NCBI RefSeq assembly: GCF_027922365.1
Contig: NZ_BSFN01000002.1
Span: 248,001 to 312,000 of the forward strand
Direction: 5' to 3'
Length of the DNA: 64,000 nt
From: Pseudomonas turukhanskensis
GTDB taxonomy: Bacteria > Pseudomonadota > Gammaproteobacteria > Pseudomonadales > Pseudomonadaceae
Positions 54,307-62,950 of the stretch are shown here, one piece after another. A model generated the notes under the pieces. That model saw nothing but the letters and a program-made list of their open reading frames with translations. It did not search any database and was not told the DNA's origin. Position 1 is the stretch's first letter, and the number at the start of each line of letters is the position of its first letter. A program made the translations under genes and the position numbers.

Positions 54307-54387
54307 GGAACTGCTCCTTGTTGATGAACCCTGGATCGTCGGGTGTGCCAGCCCGCGTTCGGCCGCACACCCCTGCTTCAGTAAAGC

Positions 54388-54786
54388 TTATTTGATCGAG
54401 CAGTCAGTTTTATTGAAGTTTTCCGCGGCGATGTACTTGTTGGTTTTGTACTCGCTGAACTGGTAGCGCAACACGGCGCCACGGGCGAGCAGTTGGCGAA
54501 AACCACTGTTCTGGCAAACGCTGGCACCCAGCTGGTTGCGCACCGCGTCCGGGTTGCCGCGCATCTGGGCGGCGTGGGCCGGCTGTACGCTCAGGTGGTT
54601 GATCAACACATTGCCTTCGACGGTGTAGCCCTGGTCGAGGATGTCTTCGTTGATCGCGCGGGGGGTGCCGGCGCTGCTTTGCGTGGCCACCTGATTGAGC
54701 AGTTTGTTCAGCTCGAAATCCTGCAGCGAGGCTGCGTGGGCGGCGGGAAGGGCAAAGCAGAGGGCCAGGGCCGTGAAGCGCAGCAT
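54388..54786 (-). CDS. Small secreted protein of the PA3611 family
   Basis: 132 aa. A clear signal peptide (MLRFTALALCFALPAAHA) leaves a mature protein of about 114 residues starting ASLQDFELNKL. Two cysteines, in SVCQNSG and KTDCSIK, probably form a disulfide. Pseudomonas members are annotated as quorum-sensing-regulated virulence factor family, based on P. aeruginosa PA3611; the biochemical role is unknown. ATG 54786 was chosen for GGAGA upstream over the in-frame ATG 54798. No neighbour explains its job. Confidence 0.72.
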   Translation of the reverse strand: MLRFTALALCFALPAAHAASLQDFELNKLLNQVATQSSAGTPRAINEDILDQGYTVEGNVLINHLSVQPAHAAQMRGNPDAVRNQLGASVCQNSGFRQLLARGAVLRYQFSEYKTNKYIAAENFNKTDCSIK

Positions 54787-55403
54787 GTAAGTCTCCATAT
54801 CCGTAAAGCGGCTTGTCTTTAAAGCGGGTTGGACCCTGGCACCGGGGCTAGGTTCGTTATGCCGCACCTATTACTCGGCCGTACGTGGCCACGCGCTGCA
54901 TCCTGACCAACCCATGGGTGCAGATCAAGTTCAGAGGCGCTCGGCCTTCGAATCGCTCAACCTCATTATTAGGCAATTGCGGCAAACGCCGCTCAGTCAG
55001 CAGCAAACTCCGCAAAAACGCCCAGTTCCGTGCCAATGGAAAAGAATTCGAATCTTTTTGAATTATTTGGTCATACAAAATTGTACGGGTTGGTGTGAAT
55101 CGGTAACGGTTTTATTACAGCCGTGGCAGTCGCTTCAGGCCAACAACCACGCGCCTCGGGGGAGGTTGTGGTTTTGCCAGGTGCAATCCGGCCAAATTTT
55201 TTACCGTTCGGGTGTTACCTGCCCGAAGGCCGGATAGGACCGTAGGCAGTACGAAGGATTGGGGATCATCGAACAGGAGGGCCGGTCACAGGTCGCATAC
55301 CGTTTCATTCAAGAGTCGGTTTTACCGCCGCTGTTTCAGGTGTTCCGATTGCCTAATCGGGTACGTACAGCGGCTTATATCGAGCGTGCAGGAGTCGAGA
55401 ATA
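54787..55403 (+). promoter_or_regulatory. 617-bp gap with a structured leader before the FadL-type gene
   Basis: No convincing gene. A terminator-like hairpin, AACCAC/GTGGTT with TTTT, spans 55145-55176. Downstream, ATCCGGCC (55186-55193) pairs with GGCCGGAT (55228-55235), enclosing a second stem TTCGGGT/GCCCGAA (55207-55227). A -35-like TTGAAT is at 55058-55063 but its -10 is weak. It could be a long riboregulatory 5' UTR, a short small RNA ending near 55176, or both. Confidence 0.4.
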
Positions 55404-57098
55404 ATGATAAGAACTCGCCCGTCTTGCTGGCAGACCGCATTGGTCGGCGCAAGCGTGATGCTGGTATGGACGCCCGGAGCTCACGCTTCGGGGTATCACT
55501 TTGGATCGCAGTCGGTGGCCGCCCAGGGCACTGCCCACGCCAACGGCGCAGAGGCAGTCGACCCCTCGACCATTTTCTATAACCCCGCCGGCCTTGCGCG
55601 TTTACCGGGTACGCAAGTTACCAACGGCATTACTGTGGTTATCCCCAAGGGCAGCTTCAAGGACACCGGCAGCACCGATGCCTTTGGCAACCCCTCCGGC
55701 GGTACCGGCGCTGGTTCGTTCCTGCCCGATGCGGCAGCCGCGCCGGACTTTTACTTTTCCAGCCAGATTAACGACCACGTGACAGTGGGCCTGGGCATTT
55801 TCGTGCCCTACGGCGCCAAGCTCGATTACAAGGAAAACTGGAGCGGCCGTTACGGCATTCAGTCGGCCAGCCTGGAAACGGTGAATATAAACCCAAGCAT
55901 CGCGTACCGTTTTAACGAGCACCACAGCATTGGTTTCGGGATTTCGGCCCAGTACATCAAGTCGATTCAGCGCGGCGCAGCCGACGTGAAAGGCGCTTCG
56001 CGGCAGTTGGCCGGGCAGTTTGTCGAAGCGAACCAGGATCTGACCGAACTGGCCGCTTCGGGACTCGGGCAGGCGGCGATTCCGATTGTGTACGGACTGA
56101 CCGTGCCGGAGGAGATCAGCAGTTGTAATGGCCAGACCGGTGACGGCTTTGTCGATTGCGTGGCGAAAAACTTCTCCGACAACGTCAGCGGCGATGGCTA
56201 CTTCCGCGTCAAGGGCGACGACTGGGGCTTTGGCTGGAACATCGGCTATATGTGGGAACCGACAGAAAGCACGCGCTTTGGCGTGGCTTACCGCTCGAAA
56301 ATCAGCCATACCCTGGAAGGCGAGACCAAATGGAGTTTCGCCGACGTCAACGGCACTGTGCCGTCGCCGACCACGGATCTCAGTGGCGGCATCGACCTTG
56401 GGATTATTACTTTGCCACCGCGTGACGAGTTGGCTCAGGTGCTGGACCCCAGCAACTGGATCAATCCAGGCAACTTCGCCGCTACCAACCTGCACCCCAA
56501 TTCGACCGCCAAGACCAGTATCGACACGCCCGAGTCGTTCTCGATCAACGCTTTTCACCAGCTAAACGACAAAGTCGCGCTGATGGGTGATGTCACCTGG
56601 ACCCGTCACAACCGTCTGGACGAGGTGGGCATCCAGGTTGATCAGGTCGCCGGCTATCCCTATTTCAACGGCGTTACCGAAGGCGATGCGACCGTTAACC
56701 AGAAATGGAAGAACACCTACAAGATCTCCCTGGGTATGAACTACCAATGGGATAAAGACCTGATGCTGCGTACCGGTGTGGCCTATGACAAATCGCCGGT
56801 CAACGGCAGCGATCAGCGCCACCCGGCATTCCCGGATGCCGACCGTTACTGGCTGTCGTTCGGTGCCAACTACAAGCTGGACAAGGACACCTCCATCGAC
56901 CTGGCCTACAGCTACGTGCAGTTCGCCAGCGGCAAGATGGATTACAAGGACGGTTGCTCGCCTGCCGGTTGGGCACCGGGCGGCGGCAGCCTGTACGCGG
57001 ACAGTCAGGTGCGTTGCACCGGTAACGGCGGCAACTTCAAAGGTGAGTACGAAACCCGTATCCACTTTATCGGCCTGGCGTTCAACCAGGCCTTCTAA
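55404..57098 (+). CDS. FadL/TodX-family outer membrane transporter
   Basis: 564 aa. A signal peptide ends near GAHA before SGYHFGSQS. The NPAG motif in STIFYNPAGLARL belongs to the hatch region, and a 14-strand barrel ends in HFIGLAFNQAF with C-terminal Phe. The family takes up long-chain fatty acids or other hydrophobic compounds. It is over 100 residues longer than E. coli FadL; extra loops carry two Cys pairs (SSCNGQTGDGFVDC and near 585-605 nt from the end, GCSPAG/VRCTGN), probably disulfides. AGGAG at 55390-55394 supports ATG 55404. The substrate is not determinable. Confidence 0.87.
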   Translation: MIRTRPSCWQTALVGASVMLVWTPGAHASGYHFGSQSVAAQGTAHANGAEAVDPSTIFYNPAGLARLPGTQVTNGITVVIPKGSFKDTGSTDAFGNPSGGTGAGSFLPDAAAAPDFYFSSQINDHVTVGLGIFVPYGAKLDYKENWSGRYGIQSASLETVNINPSIAYRFNEHHSIGFGISAQYIKSIQRGAADVKGASRQLAGQFVEANQDLTELAASGLGQAAIPIVYGLTVPEEISSCNGQTGDGFVDCVAKNFSDNVSGDGYFRVKGDDWGFGWNIGYMWEPTESTRFGVAYRSKISHTLEGETKWSFADVNGTVPSPTTDLSGGIDLGIITLPPRDELAQVLDPSNWINPGNFAATNLHPNSTAKTSIDTPESFSINAFHQLNDKVALMGDVTWTRHNRLDEVGIQVDQVAGYPYFNGVTEGDATVNQKWKNTYKISLGMNYQWDKDLMLRTGVAYDKSPVNGSDQRHPAFPDADRYWLSFGANYKLDKDTSIDLAYSYVQFASGKMDYKDGCSPAGWAPGGGSLYADSQVRCTGNGGNFKGEYETRIHFIGLAFNQAF

Positions 57099-57235
57099 AC
57101 CTGCACAGCGTGGCGGGTCGCTGGTCGACCCGCTCTGCGGTTTCCCCCCGCGCCTCTGCTAGACTCGCCGGCTTTCTTTTTCGATGGTCGGATGCAGTCG
57201 ATGATCAGCCGTTTCTCCTTGCCGGGCCGCACGTT

Positions 57236-57946
57236 ATGAGCCACGCCGTTTCGCGGCTGCGTGCCGAGCGCCTGGAAATGAGCTCCAAGCCGTTTACCGC
57301 CCGTGGCTCGCGGGCGCCGCGCTGTGAAGGCTGCCGGGTGATTCCCGAATACTGCTTGTGCGCATTGCGTCCCAAAGTGCCCACCAACGCCGGCATGTTT
57401 TTGCTGATGCACGATGTGGAAGCCTTGAAGCCCACCAACACGGGCTGGCTGATTGCAGACCTCGTAACCGACACCTTCGCCTACCGCTGGTTTCGCACCT
57501 CGGTTGAGCCGGAAATTCCGGCGCTGCTCAATGACCCGCAGTGGCAGCCATACCTGGTATTCCCCGGCGAGTTTGTCGCGCCTGAGCGCGTGGTTACCGA
57601 GGTGCAGGTGGAGGAGGGCAAGCGCCCGCTTTTTATTCTGCTGGACGCCACCTGGACCGAAGCGCGCAAGATGTTCCGCAAGAGCCCGTACCTGGATAAA
57701 TTCCCGGTGCTTAGCCTGCAGCCCGAGCAGCTGTCGCGTTATCGCCTGCGCCGCTCCAAGCGCGATGACCACCTGTGTACGTCGGAAGTAGCCGCCTTGT
57801 GCCTGGAGTTGGCCGGCGAGCCACGCGCTGCCTCAGCGCTGGATGCCTATCTGGATGTATTTACCGCGCACTACCTGGGCGCCAAGTTTCAGCGCCCGGT
57901 GGATCCTGAGGATGAAGTGCATCAGCGGATGGCTGAGTTTCTTTGA
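57236..57946 (+). CDS. DTW-domain tRNA-uridine aminocarboxypropyltransferase (TapT-like)
   Basis: 236 aa. The DTW-family motif DATW is in LFILLDATWTEARKMF, and a Cys cluster (RCEGCRVIPEYCLCAL) sits near residue 30. E. coli TapT (YfiP), of similar size, makes acp3U47 in tRNAs from SAM. ATG 57236 was chosen; the frame stays open upstream but no better site or homology is seen. It is followed by an intergenic repeat doublet. Confidence 0.83.
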   Translation: MSHAVSRLRAERLEMSSKPFTARGSRAPRCEGCRVIPEYCLCALRPKVPTNAGMFLLMHDVEALKPTNTGWLIADLVTDTFAYRWFRTSVEPEIPALLNDPQWQPYLVFPGEFVAPERVVTEVQVEEGKRPLFILLDATWTEARKMFRKSPYLDKFPVLSLQPEQLSRYRLRRSKRDDHLCTSEVAALCLELAGEPRAASALDAYLDVFTAHYLGAKFQRPVDPEDEVHQRMAEFL

Positions 57947-57983
57947 GGGAAGGGTTCAGTTACCGAGTGATGGCGAGCATTAC

Positions 57984-58078
57984 GCCCTCACCCTAACCCT
58001 CTCCCCCTGGAGAGGGGAATGACCCAATACGCCATTAAGCTCCCTCGCCCCACCGGGGAGAGGGGTGGGGTGAGGGGG
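57984..58078. repeat. Second CCCTCACCC-type inverted doublet
   Basis: Arms near 57984-58005 (GCCCTCACCCTAACCCTCTC) and 58057-58078 are inverted, with inner hairpins CTCCCC/GGAGAG-like on each side. Same family as 38914-39030, again between convergent genes. Confidence 0.8.
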
Positions 58079-58132
58079 CTGGATTGCAGCGTTAGCGAAA
58101 AATGGCCAGCAACCTTCTATATAAAGAAGACA

Positions 58133-59032
58133 CTACGCCACCTTCGCCTCAGCTACTTCTTCCGCCGCCTTGCGTGGCCACAACTGCGCCACCAGCATGC
58201 CGACAAACATCAGCGCACAGCCGATGTAACCGCGCAGGTGCAACGACTCATCGAGAAACAGCGCGCCGGCCACCGCCGCAAATACCGCTTCCAGGGAAAA
58301 GATGATCGCCGCGTGCGAGGCAATGGCGTGCTTCTGCGCAATTACCTGCAGGGTATAGGCGATGCCCACGGAGATCAGGCCGCCATAAATGATCGACGGG
58401 CCGGCGGTGATGATACCGGCAACCTGTATATCTTCCAGCGACACAGCCAGGCCCAGGCTGATCAGTGCGCACACGGCGAATTGAATGGCGGCCAGGCGAA
58501 TCGGGTCGTAGCGGCCGGCGAAATAGCCCACCAGCAACACGTGGCTGCCCCAGACAAACGCCCCGGCCAGTTGCAGCCAGTCGCCGGAAGCCACGTGAAA
58601 GCCATCACCAACGCTCAGCAGGAACATGCCGACCACCGCGAGTACGGCGCCCAACCAGGTGCCGATGCCAGTCTTGTGGCCGAGAAAAATCCCTACCAAG
58701 GGCACCACGATCACGTACAGCCCTGTGATAAAGCCTGCGTTGGTCACGCTGGTAAACAGCAGGCCCACTTGCTGCAGATTGATGCCCAAGGCCAGTACCA
58801 CGCCCATCAGCGCGCCGCCAATAAACAGGCCGCGGTTGAACGGTTGTTTGTTGCCGCGGCTGAGAACGTACACCACCGGCAGCAGCACCAGGGTGCCGAG
58901 GGCAAAGCGCAGGCCGGAATACAGGTAGGGGCCGATGGAGTCCATGCCCATGCGCTGGGCCACAAAGGCACTGCCCCAGATCAGCGCGGTAATCAGCATT
59001 AACAGGTCGGCGCGCAGGGCTTGGTTTCGCAT
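58133..59032 (-). CDS. EamA-family (DMT superfamily) exporter
   Basis: 299 aa with ten predicted membrane helices in two EamA repeats. LMLITALIWGSAFVAQRMGM opens the first (core: ALIWGSAFVAQ), and the second carries GAFVWGSHVLLVG and ALFLDESLHLRGYIGCALM (core: LFLDESL). The family exports amino acids or other metabolites; no substrate can be assigned. ATG 59032 was preferred over the upstream ATG 59107, which adds an Arg-rich stretch. It is divergent from erdR. Confidence 0.85.
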   Translation of the reverse strand: MRNQALRADLLMLITALIWGSAFVAQRMGMDSIGPYLYSGLRFALGTLVLLPVVYVLSRGNKQPFNRGLFIGGALMGVVLALGINLQQVGLLFTSVTNAGFITGLYVIVVPLVGIFLGHKTGIGTWLGAVLAVVGMFLLSVGDGFHVASGDWLQLAGAFVWGSHVLLVGYFAGRYDPIRLAAIQFAVCALISLGLAVSLEDIQVAGIITAGPSIIYGGLISVGIAYTLQVIAQKHAIASHAAIIFSLEAVFAAVAGALFLDESLHLRGYIGCALMFVGMLVAQLWPRKAAEEVAEAKVA

Positions 59033-59190
59033 GGTCGGTCTCGGCAGGAAAAGCCGCAAACTGTGCCGCAAAGCTAAAGGCTTGACCACCCCATTCTGGC
59101 TGGGCATGCTGAGCGCCGCCGCTGCGCTGCGGATCTATTGCGTGGCCGCTTTCGTACCCCAACAAGCGCCCCCTCCAACAAGAGCAGCCC

Positions 59191-59841
59191 ATGGCCGACT
59201 ACGAAATCCTGATTGCCGATGACCACCCCCTGTTTCGCAGTGCGCTGCATCAGGCCCTGACCCTGGGCTTGGGCCCGCAGGTGCGTCTGGTGGAAGCGGC
59301 AAGCATTGCCGAGCTGGAAGCGCGGCTGGGGGAGAAGTCGGATTGGGATCTGGTGTTGCTGGACTTGAATATGCCTGGAGCTTACGGATTTTCTGGGCTG
59401 GTGATGGTGCGTGGTCAGTACCCGCAGGTGCCGGTGGTGATGGTGTCGGCTCAGGAGGAAGCGGCGGTGGTTGCCCGCGCCCGCGAGTTCGGCGCCAGTG
59501 GCTTTATCCCCAAATCGAGCCCGTTGGAAACCATTCAGCAAGCGGTGCGCGATGTGCTCGACGGCGATGTCTGGTGGCCGCCGCAAGCCGAAGAGGGCGC
59601 CGCTATTTCGGCCGAGGCGAAAGCCGTGAGTGCCGGGCTGGCCAGCCTGACGCCACAGCAATTTCGCGTGCTGACCATGGTGTGCGACGGTTTGCTGAAC
59701 AAACAGATCGCCTATGAATTGAACGTGTCCGAAGCCACCATCAAGGCCCATGTCACCGCCATCTTCCGCAAGCTGGGGGTGCGCACCCGCACTCAGGCGG
59801 CGTTGCTGTTGCAACATCTGGAATCCATTCCCGCCGGTTAA
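59191..59841 (+). CDS. erdR: LuxR-family response regulator, ErdR-like
   Basis: 216 aa. The receiver domain has the acidic pair in IADDHPLF, phospho-acceptor D58 in VLLDLNMPG and Lys in IPKSSP. The C-terminal LuxR HTH contains LLNKQIAYELNVSEATIKAH. In pseudomonads the gene in this position upstream of dgkA (PA3604) is ErdR, which regulates ethanol/acetate metabolism with an unlinked sensor kinase. The assignment is by synteny and family. No kinase gene is in the window. Confidence 0.82.
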   Translation: MADYEILIADDHPLFRSALHQALTLGLGPQVRLVEAASIAELEARLGEKSDWDLVLLDLNMPGAYGFSGLVMVRGQYPQVPVVMVSAQEEAAVVARAREFGASGFIPKSSPLETIQQAVRDVLDGDVWWPPQAEEGAAISAEAKAVSAGLASLTPQQFRVLTMVCDGLLNKQIAYELNVSEATIKAHVTAIFRKLGVRTRTQAALLLQHLESIPAG

Positions 59842-59926
59842 GCACCGGCAGGTCGTTGGTTTTTCACGCATTTTTGACCGCGTTTGGCGTAGCCTGCGGC
59901 CCTCATGAATTTTGGTTGTATTTCCT

Positions 59927-60292
59927 ATGTCGCCATTCAAAGGCCAGACCGGCTTTAAACGTGTTCTTAACGCCACCGGCTATTCCTTCGACGGCCTGCG
60001 CGCCGCGTTTACCGGCGAGGCGGCGTTCCGTCAGTTGGTGCTACTCAATGTGGTACTGATTCCGCTGGCTTTCTGGTTCGACGTCAGCCGTGGCGAGCGG
60101 GCGCTGATGATTGGCGTGTGCCTGGTTGCACTGATCGTTGAATTGCTTAACTCGGCGGTAGAAGCGGCAATCGACCGCATTTCGCTGGAGCTGCACCCGC
60201 TCTCCAAAAACGCCAAGGACATGGGCAGTGCGGCGCAGTTTGTGGCGTTGAGTCTGATTGGTAGCGTTTGGCTGGTCATACTGCTGGGCTGA
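59927..60292 (+). CDS. dgkA: Diacylglycerol kinase DgkA
   Basis: 121 aa, with three membrane helices. The conserved core VELLNSAVEAAIDRIS holds the catalytic Glu residues. It recycles diacylglycerol, a by-product of osmoregulated glucan and lipopolysaccharide modification, to phosphatidic acid. ATG 59927 starts MSPFKGQTGF; the 15-nt longer frame begins at a codon without a site. Convergent with finR. Confidence 0.95.
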   Translation: MSPFKGQTGFKRVLNATGYSFDGLRAAFTGEAAFRQLVLLNVVLIPLAFWFDVSRGERALMIGVCLVALIVELLNSAVEAAIDRISLELHPLSKNAKDMGSAAQFVALSLIGSVWLVILLG

Positions 60293-60304
60293 TAAAAATC
60301 ACAC

Positions 60305-60328
60305 GCATCGAGGCTTCAGCCTCGACGC
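60305..60328. repeat. Short REP-like hairpin between dgkA and finR
   Basis: CGAGGCT and AGCCTCG pair perfectly around TC. It resembles the 53124-53147 arm and lies in the 39-bp gap between convergent genes, where it could serve as a terminator-like stop for both. Confidence 0.6.
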
Positions 60329-60331
60329 TGC

Positions 60332-61258
60332 TCAAGCGATAGACGGAAGCACAATCTCGTCGCTGCGCCGCACCCCGGCCGTCAGCTTGCGGCATTGTTC
60401 GAGAAATTCGCGCATGGCGCTGGTCTGGTATTTCTGCTTGTGCCAGATGAAGTAGAACTGCCGAGTGAGGTCCAGCTCCGGCGTTTCCACCGGCACCAGA
60501 CTGCCGCGGCGAAACGCGTCACGCAGGGCCAGGCGCGAAATGCAGCCAATGCCCAACCCCGATTCCACCGCGCGTTTGATCGCTTCGGTATGCTCCAGCT
60601 CCAGACGGATATTTAGCGCCGTTGGGTGATGGCGCATGGCCTGGTCGAAGGTCAGACGCGTGCCGGAACCTTGTTCGCGCAAAATCCAGGCTTCCTGAGT
60701 CAGCTCCAATAGTGTCGCGCTGCCATTGGTGGCCAGCGGATGCTGCGGCGCGCAAAACACCACCAGTTCATCTTCCACCCAGGGCTGTACTTCGATATCC
60801 GGGTGCTGGCAATCGCCTTCAATCAGGCCCAGATCAATCTCGTAATGGGCTACCTGCTGTACAACATGAGCCGTGTTTTGCACGTGGAGCTTCACCCGGC
60901 ATTCTGGGTGCTGCTGCATAAAGCTGCCGATCAGCAGGGTCGCCAGGTAGTTGCCCACCGTTAACGTGGCGCCTACCGACAGGGAGCTGAAACCGCCCTG
61001 ACCGCCGAGCATGCGTTCAATTTCCTTGGCCTGGTCGAGCAGGGCAACGGCTTGCGGCAATAGTTGATGGCCGAGGGCGTTGAGGGACAAGCGTTTGCCG
61101 GCCCGGTCGAACAGCTGGCAGGCCGATTGCCGCTCTAGCTCGGTCACTGCGGTGCTGGCAGCTGACTGCGACAGCGCCAAGGACTCAGCCGCCCGCGAGA
61201 CGCTTTCCTGCTGGGCGACGGCGACAAAAACCTGAAGTTGGCGGAGTGTGAAACGCAT
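60332..61258 (-). CDS. finR: LysR-family regulator FinR
   Basis: 308 aa. The N-terminal HTH contains QESVSRAAESLALSQSAAST, and the C-terminal part is a LysR substrate-binding domain. It is divergent from fpr with a 118-bp spacer. In P. putida the regulator in this arrangement is FinR, which activates fprA under oxidative and redox stress. The name is assigned by synteny. Confidence 0.88.
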   Translation of the reverse strand: MRFTLRQLQVFVAVAQQESVSRAAESLALSQSAASTAVTELERQSACQLFDRAGKRLSLNALGHQLLPQAVALLDQAKEIERMLGGQGGFSSLSVGATLTVGNYLATLLIGSFMQQHPECRVKLHVQNTAHVVQQVAHYEIDLGLIEGDCQHPDIEVQPWVEDELVVFCAPQHPLATNGSATLLELTQEAWILREQGSGTRLTFDQAMRHHPTALNIRLELEHTEAIKRAVESGLGIGCISRLALRDAFRRGSLVPVETPELDLTRQFYFIWHKQKYQTSAMREFLEQCRKLTAGVRRSDEIVLPSIA

Positions 61259-61376
61259 ATCTATATAACCGATAACCTATATCTTAATAATCCACTTAAC
61301 AGATATTGTTGTCGCCCTTAAAATGCCGCGCAATAACACCCGTCGGTCGGGTGTGTGCGATTACCGAGGAAGCAGC
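61259..61376 (+). promoter_or_regulatory. finR/fpr divergent control region
   Basis: For fpr, TTAACA (61296-61301), a 17-bp spacer and TAAAAT (61319-61324) form a good sigma-70-type promoter. Upstream, ATATA (61263-61267) and TATAT (61278-61282) flank a 10-bp centre and could be a FinR site. A perfect hairpin, ACACCCG/CGGGTGT (61336-61354), lies in the fpr leader. Confidence 0.6.
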
Positions 61377-62156
61377 ATGAGCAACTTGAACTCCGAGCGT
61401 GTGCTCAGCGTCCATCACTGGAACGACACGCTGTTCAGTTTCAAAACCACCCGTAACCCAGGCCTGCGTTTTGAGAATGGCCAGTTTGTGATGATCGGCC
61501 TGCAACAGGAAAACGGTCGCCCGCTGATGCGAGCTTACTCGATTGCCAGCCCGAACTATGAAGAGCACCTGGAGTTCTTCAGCATCAAGGTTCCGGATGG
61601 TCCGCTGACTTCCCAACTGCAGCACCTGAAAGTGGGCGACGAGCTGATGGTTAGCCGCAAGCCCACTGGCACCCTGGTGCTGGATGACCTGCTGCCCGGC
61701 AAGCACTTGTACCTGCTGAGCACCGGCACGGGCCTGGCGCCGTTCATGAGCGTGATTCAGGACCCGGAAACCTACGAGCGTTTCGAAAAGGTCATTCTGA
61801 TTCACGGCGTACGTTACGTGAACGAAGTCGCCTACCGCGAGTTCATCACCGAGCATCTGCCGAAGAACGAATTCTTCGGCGAAGCGCTGAAAGAGAAGCT
61901 GATCTACTACCCAACCGTAACCCGTGAGCCGTTCGAGAACATGGGTCGTCTCACCGACCTGATGCGCAGCGGCAAGCTGTTCACCGACATCGGCCTGCCA
62001 CCAATCAACCCGCAGGACGACCGCGCGATGATCTGCGGCAGCCCGAGCATGCTCGATGAAACCAGCGAAGTGCTGGACAGCTTCGGTCTGAAAATTTCGG
62101 CGCGCATGGGCGAACCGGGTGATTACCTCATCGAACGTGCGTTCGTAGAGAAGTAA
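61377..62156 (+). CDS. fpr: Ferredoxin-NADP+ reductase
   Basis: 259 aa. The FAD motif RAYSIASPNYEE is near residue 50; the NADP-binding STGTGLAPFMSV is near 110; the C-terminus is DYLIERAFVEK-like, with the short bacterial ending. It moves electrons between NADPH and ferredoxins or flavodoxin; FdxA (47829) and other ferredoxins are candidate partners. ATG 61377 follows CGAGGAAGCAGC. A terminator follows. Confidence 0.95.
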   Translation: MSNLNSERVLSVHHWNDTLFSFKTTRNPGLRFENGQFVMIGLQQENGRPLMRAYSIASPNYEEHLEFFSIKVPDGPLTSQLQHLKVGDELMVSRKPTGTLVLDDLLPGKHLYLLSTGTGLAPFMSVIQDPETYERFEKVILIHGVRYVNEVAYREFITEHLPKNEFFGEALKEKLIYYPTVTREPFENMGRLTDLMRSGKLFTDIGLPPINPQDDRAMICGSPSMLDETSEVLDSFGLKISARMGEPGDYLIERAFVEK

Positions 62157-62170
62157 GCCGAACGCAATTG

Positions 62171-62200
62171 AAAAGCCCGCCTAGATGGCGGGCTTTTTTG
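62171..62200 (+). terminator. Intrinsic terminator after fpr
   Basis: AAAAGCCCGCC pairs with GGCGGGCTTTT around TAGAT, followed by a T-run. It lies between convergent fpr and trmO; the A-run on the 5' side would let it act on the other strand too. Confidence 0.9.
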
Positions 62201-62230
62201 TGCCTTCGAAATGATCGCTGGAAACGCCGA

Positions 62231-62923
62231 TCAGGCAGGAACCACCTCAAGCACACAGATCTGCGCCGGCGTCGGGTAATGCCAGCGCACCTGCACATCC
62301 CACAACTGTGTGCCGTATACGCGGCTCGGCTCGGGCTGTTGATACGCCGGGCGCGGGTCCTGGGCCAGGCATTGTTCGACCAGTTCCCGTAGCGGCTGCT
62401 CCAGCCGCTGCCCATGGTCCATCGCCTGGGCCAACGCGGCGTCACTCCAAGCCACTCCAATCAGTTGCGGCGCGCCATCGGCCATGCGATTGAACGCGCC
62501 GCTCACCGCGTCGGCGTAGGGCACATAGGGTTTGATATCCAGCACCGGCGTGCCGTCGAGCAGGTCGATGCCCGAGAGCCACAACTTGCCGGCCTCGACT
62601 TTCTCCAGCTTCACCACCGATTGCCCAATGCCGTTGGGGCGGTGGGTGGCGCGGGTGGCGAAGACCCCCATTGATTGGTTGCCGCCCAGGCGTGGCGGAC
62701 GCACTTTCAGGCGGGGTTTGTCTTCCAGGGCCTGGTGAAAGAGAAACAGCAGCCACACGTGGCTGACTTGCTCCAGCCCTTGCACGGCCTCGCCCTGATC
62801 GAATGGCGGCAGCAGTTCCAGTACCCCACGGGCAGCCGGTGCCAGTTGCGGCTGACGGGGAATGGCGAATTTCTCCTTGAAGCAGGAGCGCACAAAACCG
62901 ATGGGGGAGACCGAATAAGACAT
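62231..62923 (-). CDS. trmO: tRNA (N6-threonylcarbamoyladenosine37-N6)-methyltransferase TrmO (TsaA)
   Basis: 230 aa, UPF0066 beta-barrel methyltransferase. VSPIGFVRSCFKEKFAIPRQ (core: IGFVRS), RPPRLGGNQSMGVFATRATH (core: PPRLGGN, GVFATR) and LDGTPVLDIKPY are family motifs. It methylates t6A37 to m6t6A37, using the same base that TcdA cyclises in other tRNAs. The start, ATG 62923, is set by homology to E. coli TsaA. No ribosome binding site fits, because the T-run of the upstream gene's terminator ends at the start codon. Confidence 0.93.
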   Translation of the reverse strand: MSYSVSPIGFVRSCFKEKFAIPRQPQLAPAARGVLELLPPFDQGEAVQGLEQVSHVWLLFLFHQALEDKPRLKVRPPRLGGNQSMGVFATRATHRPNGIGQSVVKLEKVEAGKLWLSGIDLLDGTPVLDIKPYVPYADAVSGAFNRMADGAPQLIGVAWSDAALAQAMDHGQRLEQPLRELVEQCLAQDPRPAYQQPEPSRVYGTQLWDVQVRWHYPTPAQICVLEVVPA

Positions 62924-62950
62924 AAAAAAGCCCGGCTGGAAAACCGGGCC
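62924..62950 (-). terminator. Terminator of the RhlG-like gene, abutting trmO
   Basis: Read on the minus strand: GCCCGGTTTTCCAGCCGGGC with stem CCCGG/CCGGG, then TTTTTT, then the trmO ATG directly. A hairpin and U-run here occupy the place where a trmO leader and ribosome site would be. Confidence 0.82.

Noticed and set aside
54914..55237. 107-codon open frame before the FadL-type gene
   Set aside because: No ribosome binding site, no recognisable domain, and it runs through two RNA hairpins. The opposing 73-codon frame at 54857-55078 fails on the same grounds.
55390..55420. Possible Crc/Hfq (AANAANAA) or Fur-like site at the FadL-type gene start
   Set aside because: AATAATGATAAG matches either consensus only partly, and such AT-rich strings are common around start codons.
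58019..59002. 327-codon open frame on the plus strand
   Set aside because: Antisense to the EamA exporter and beginning within a repeat; composition is His/Gln-rich mirror frame.
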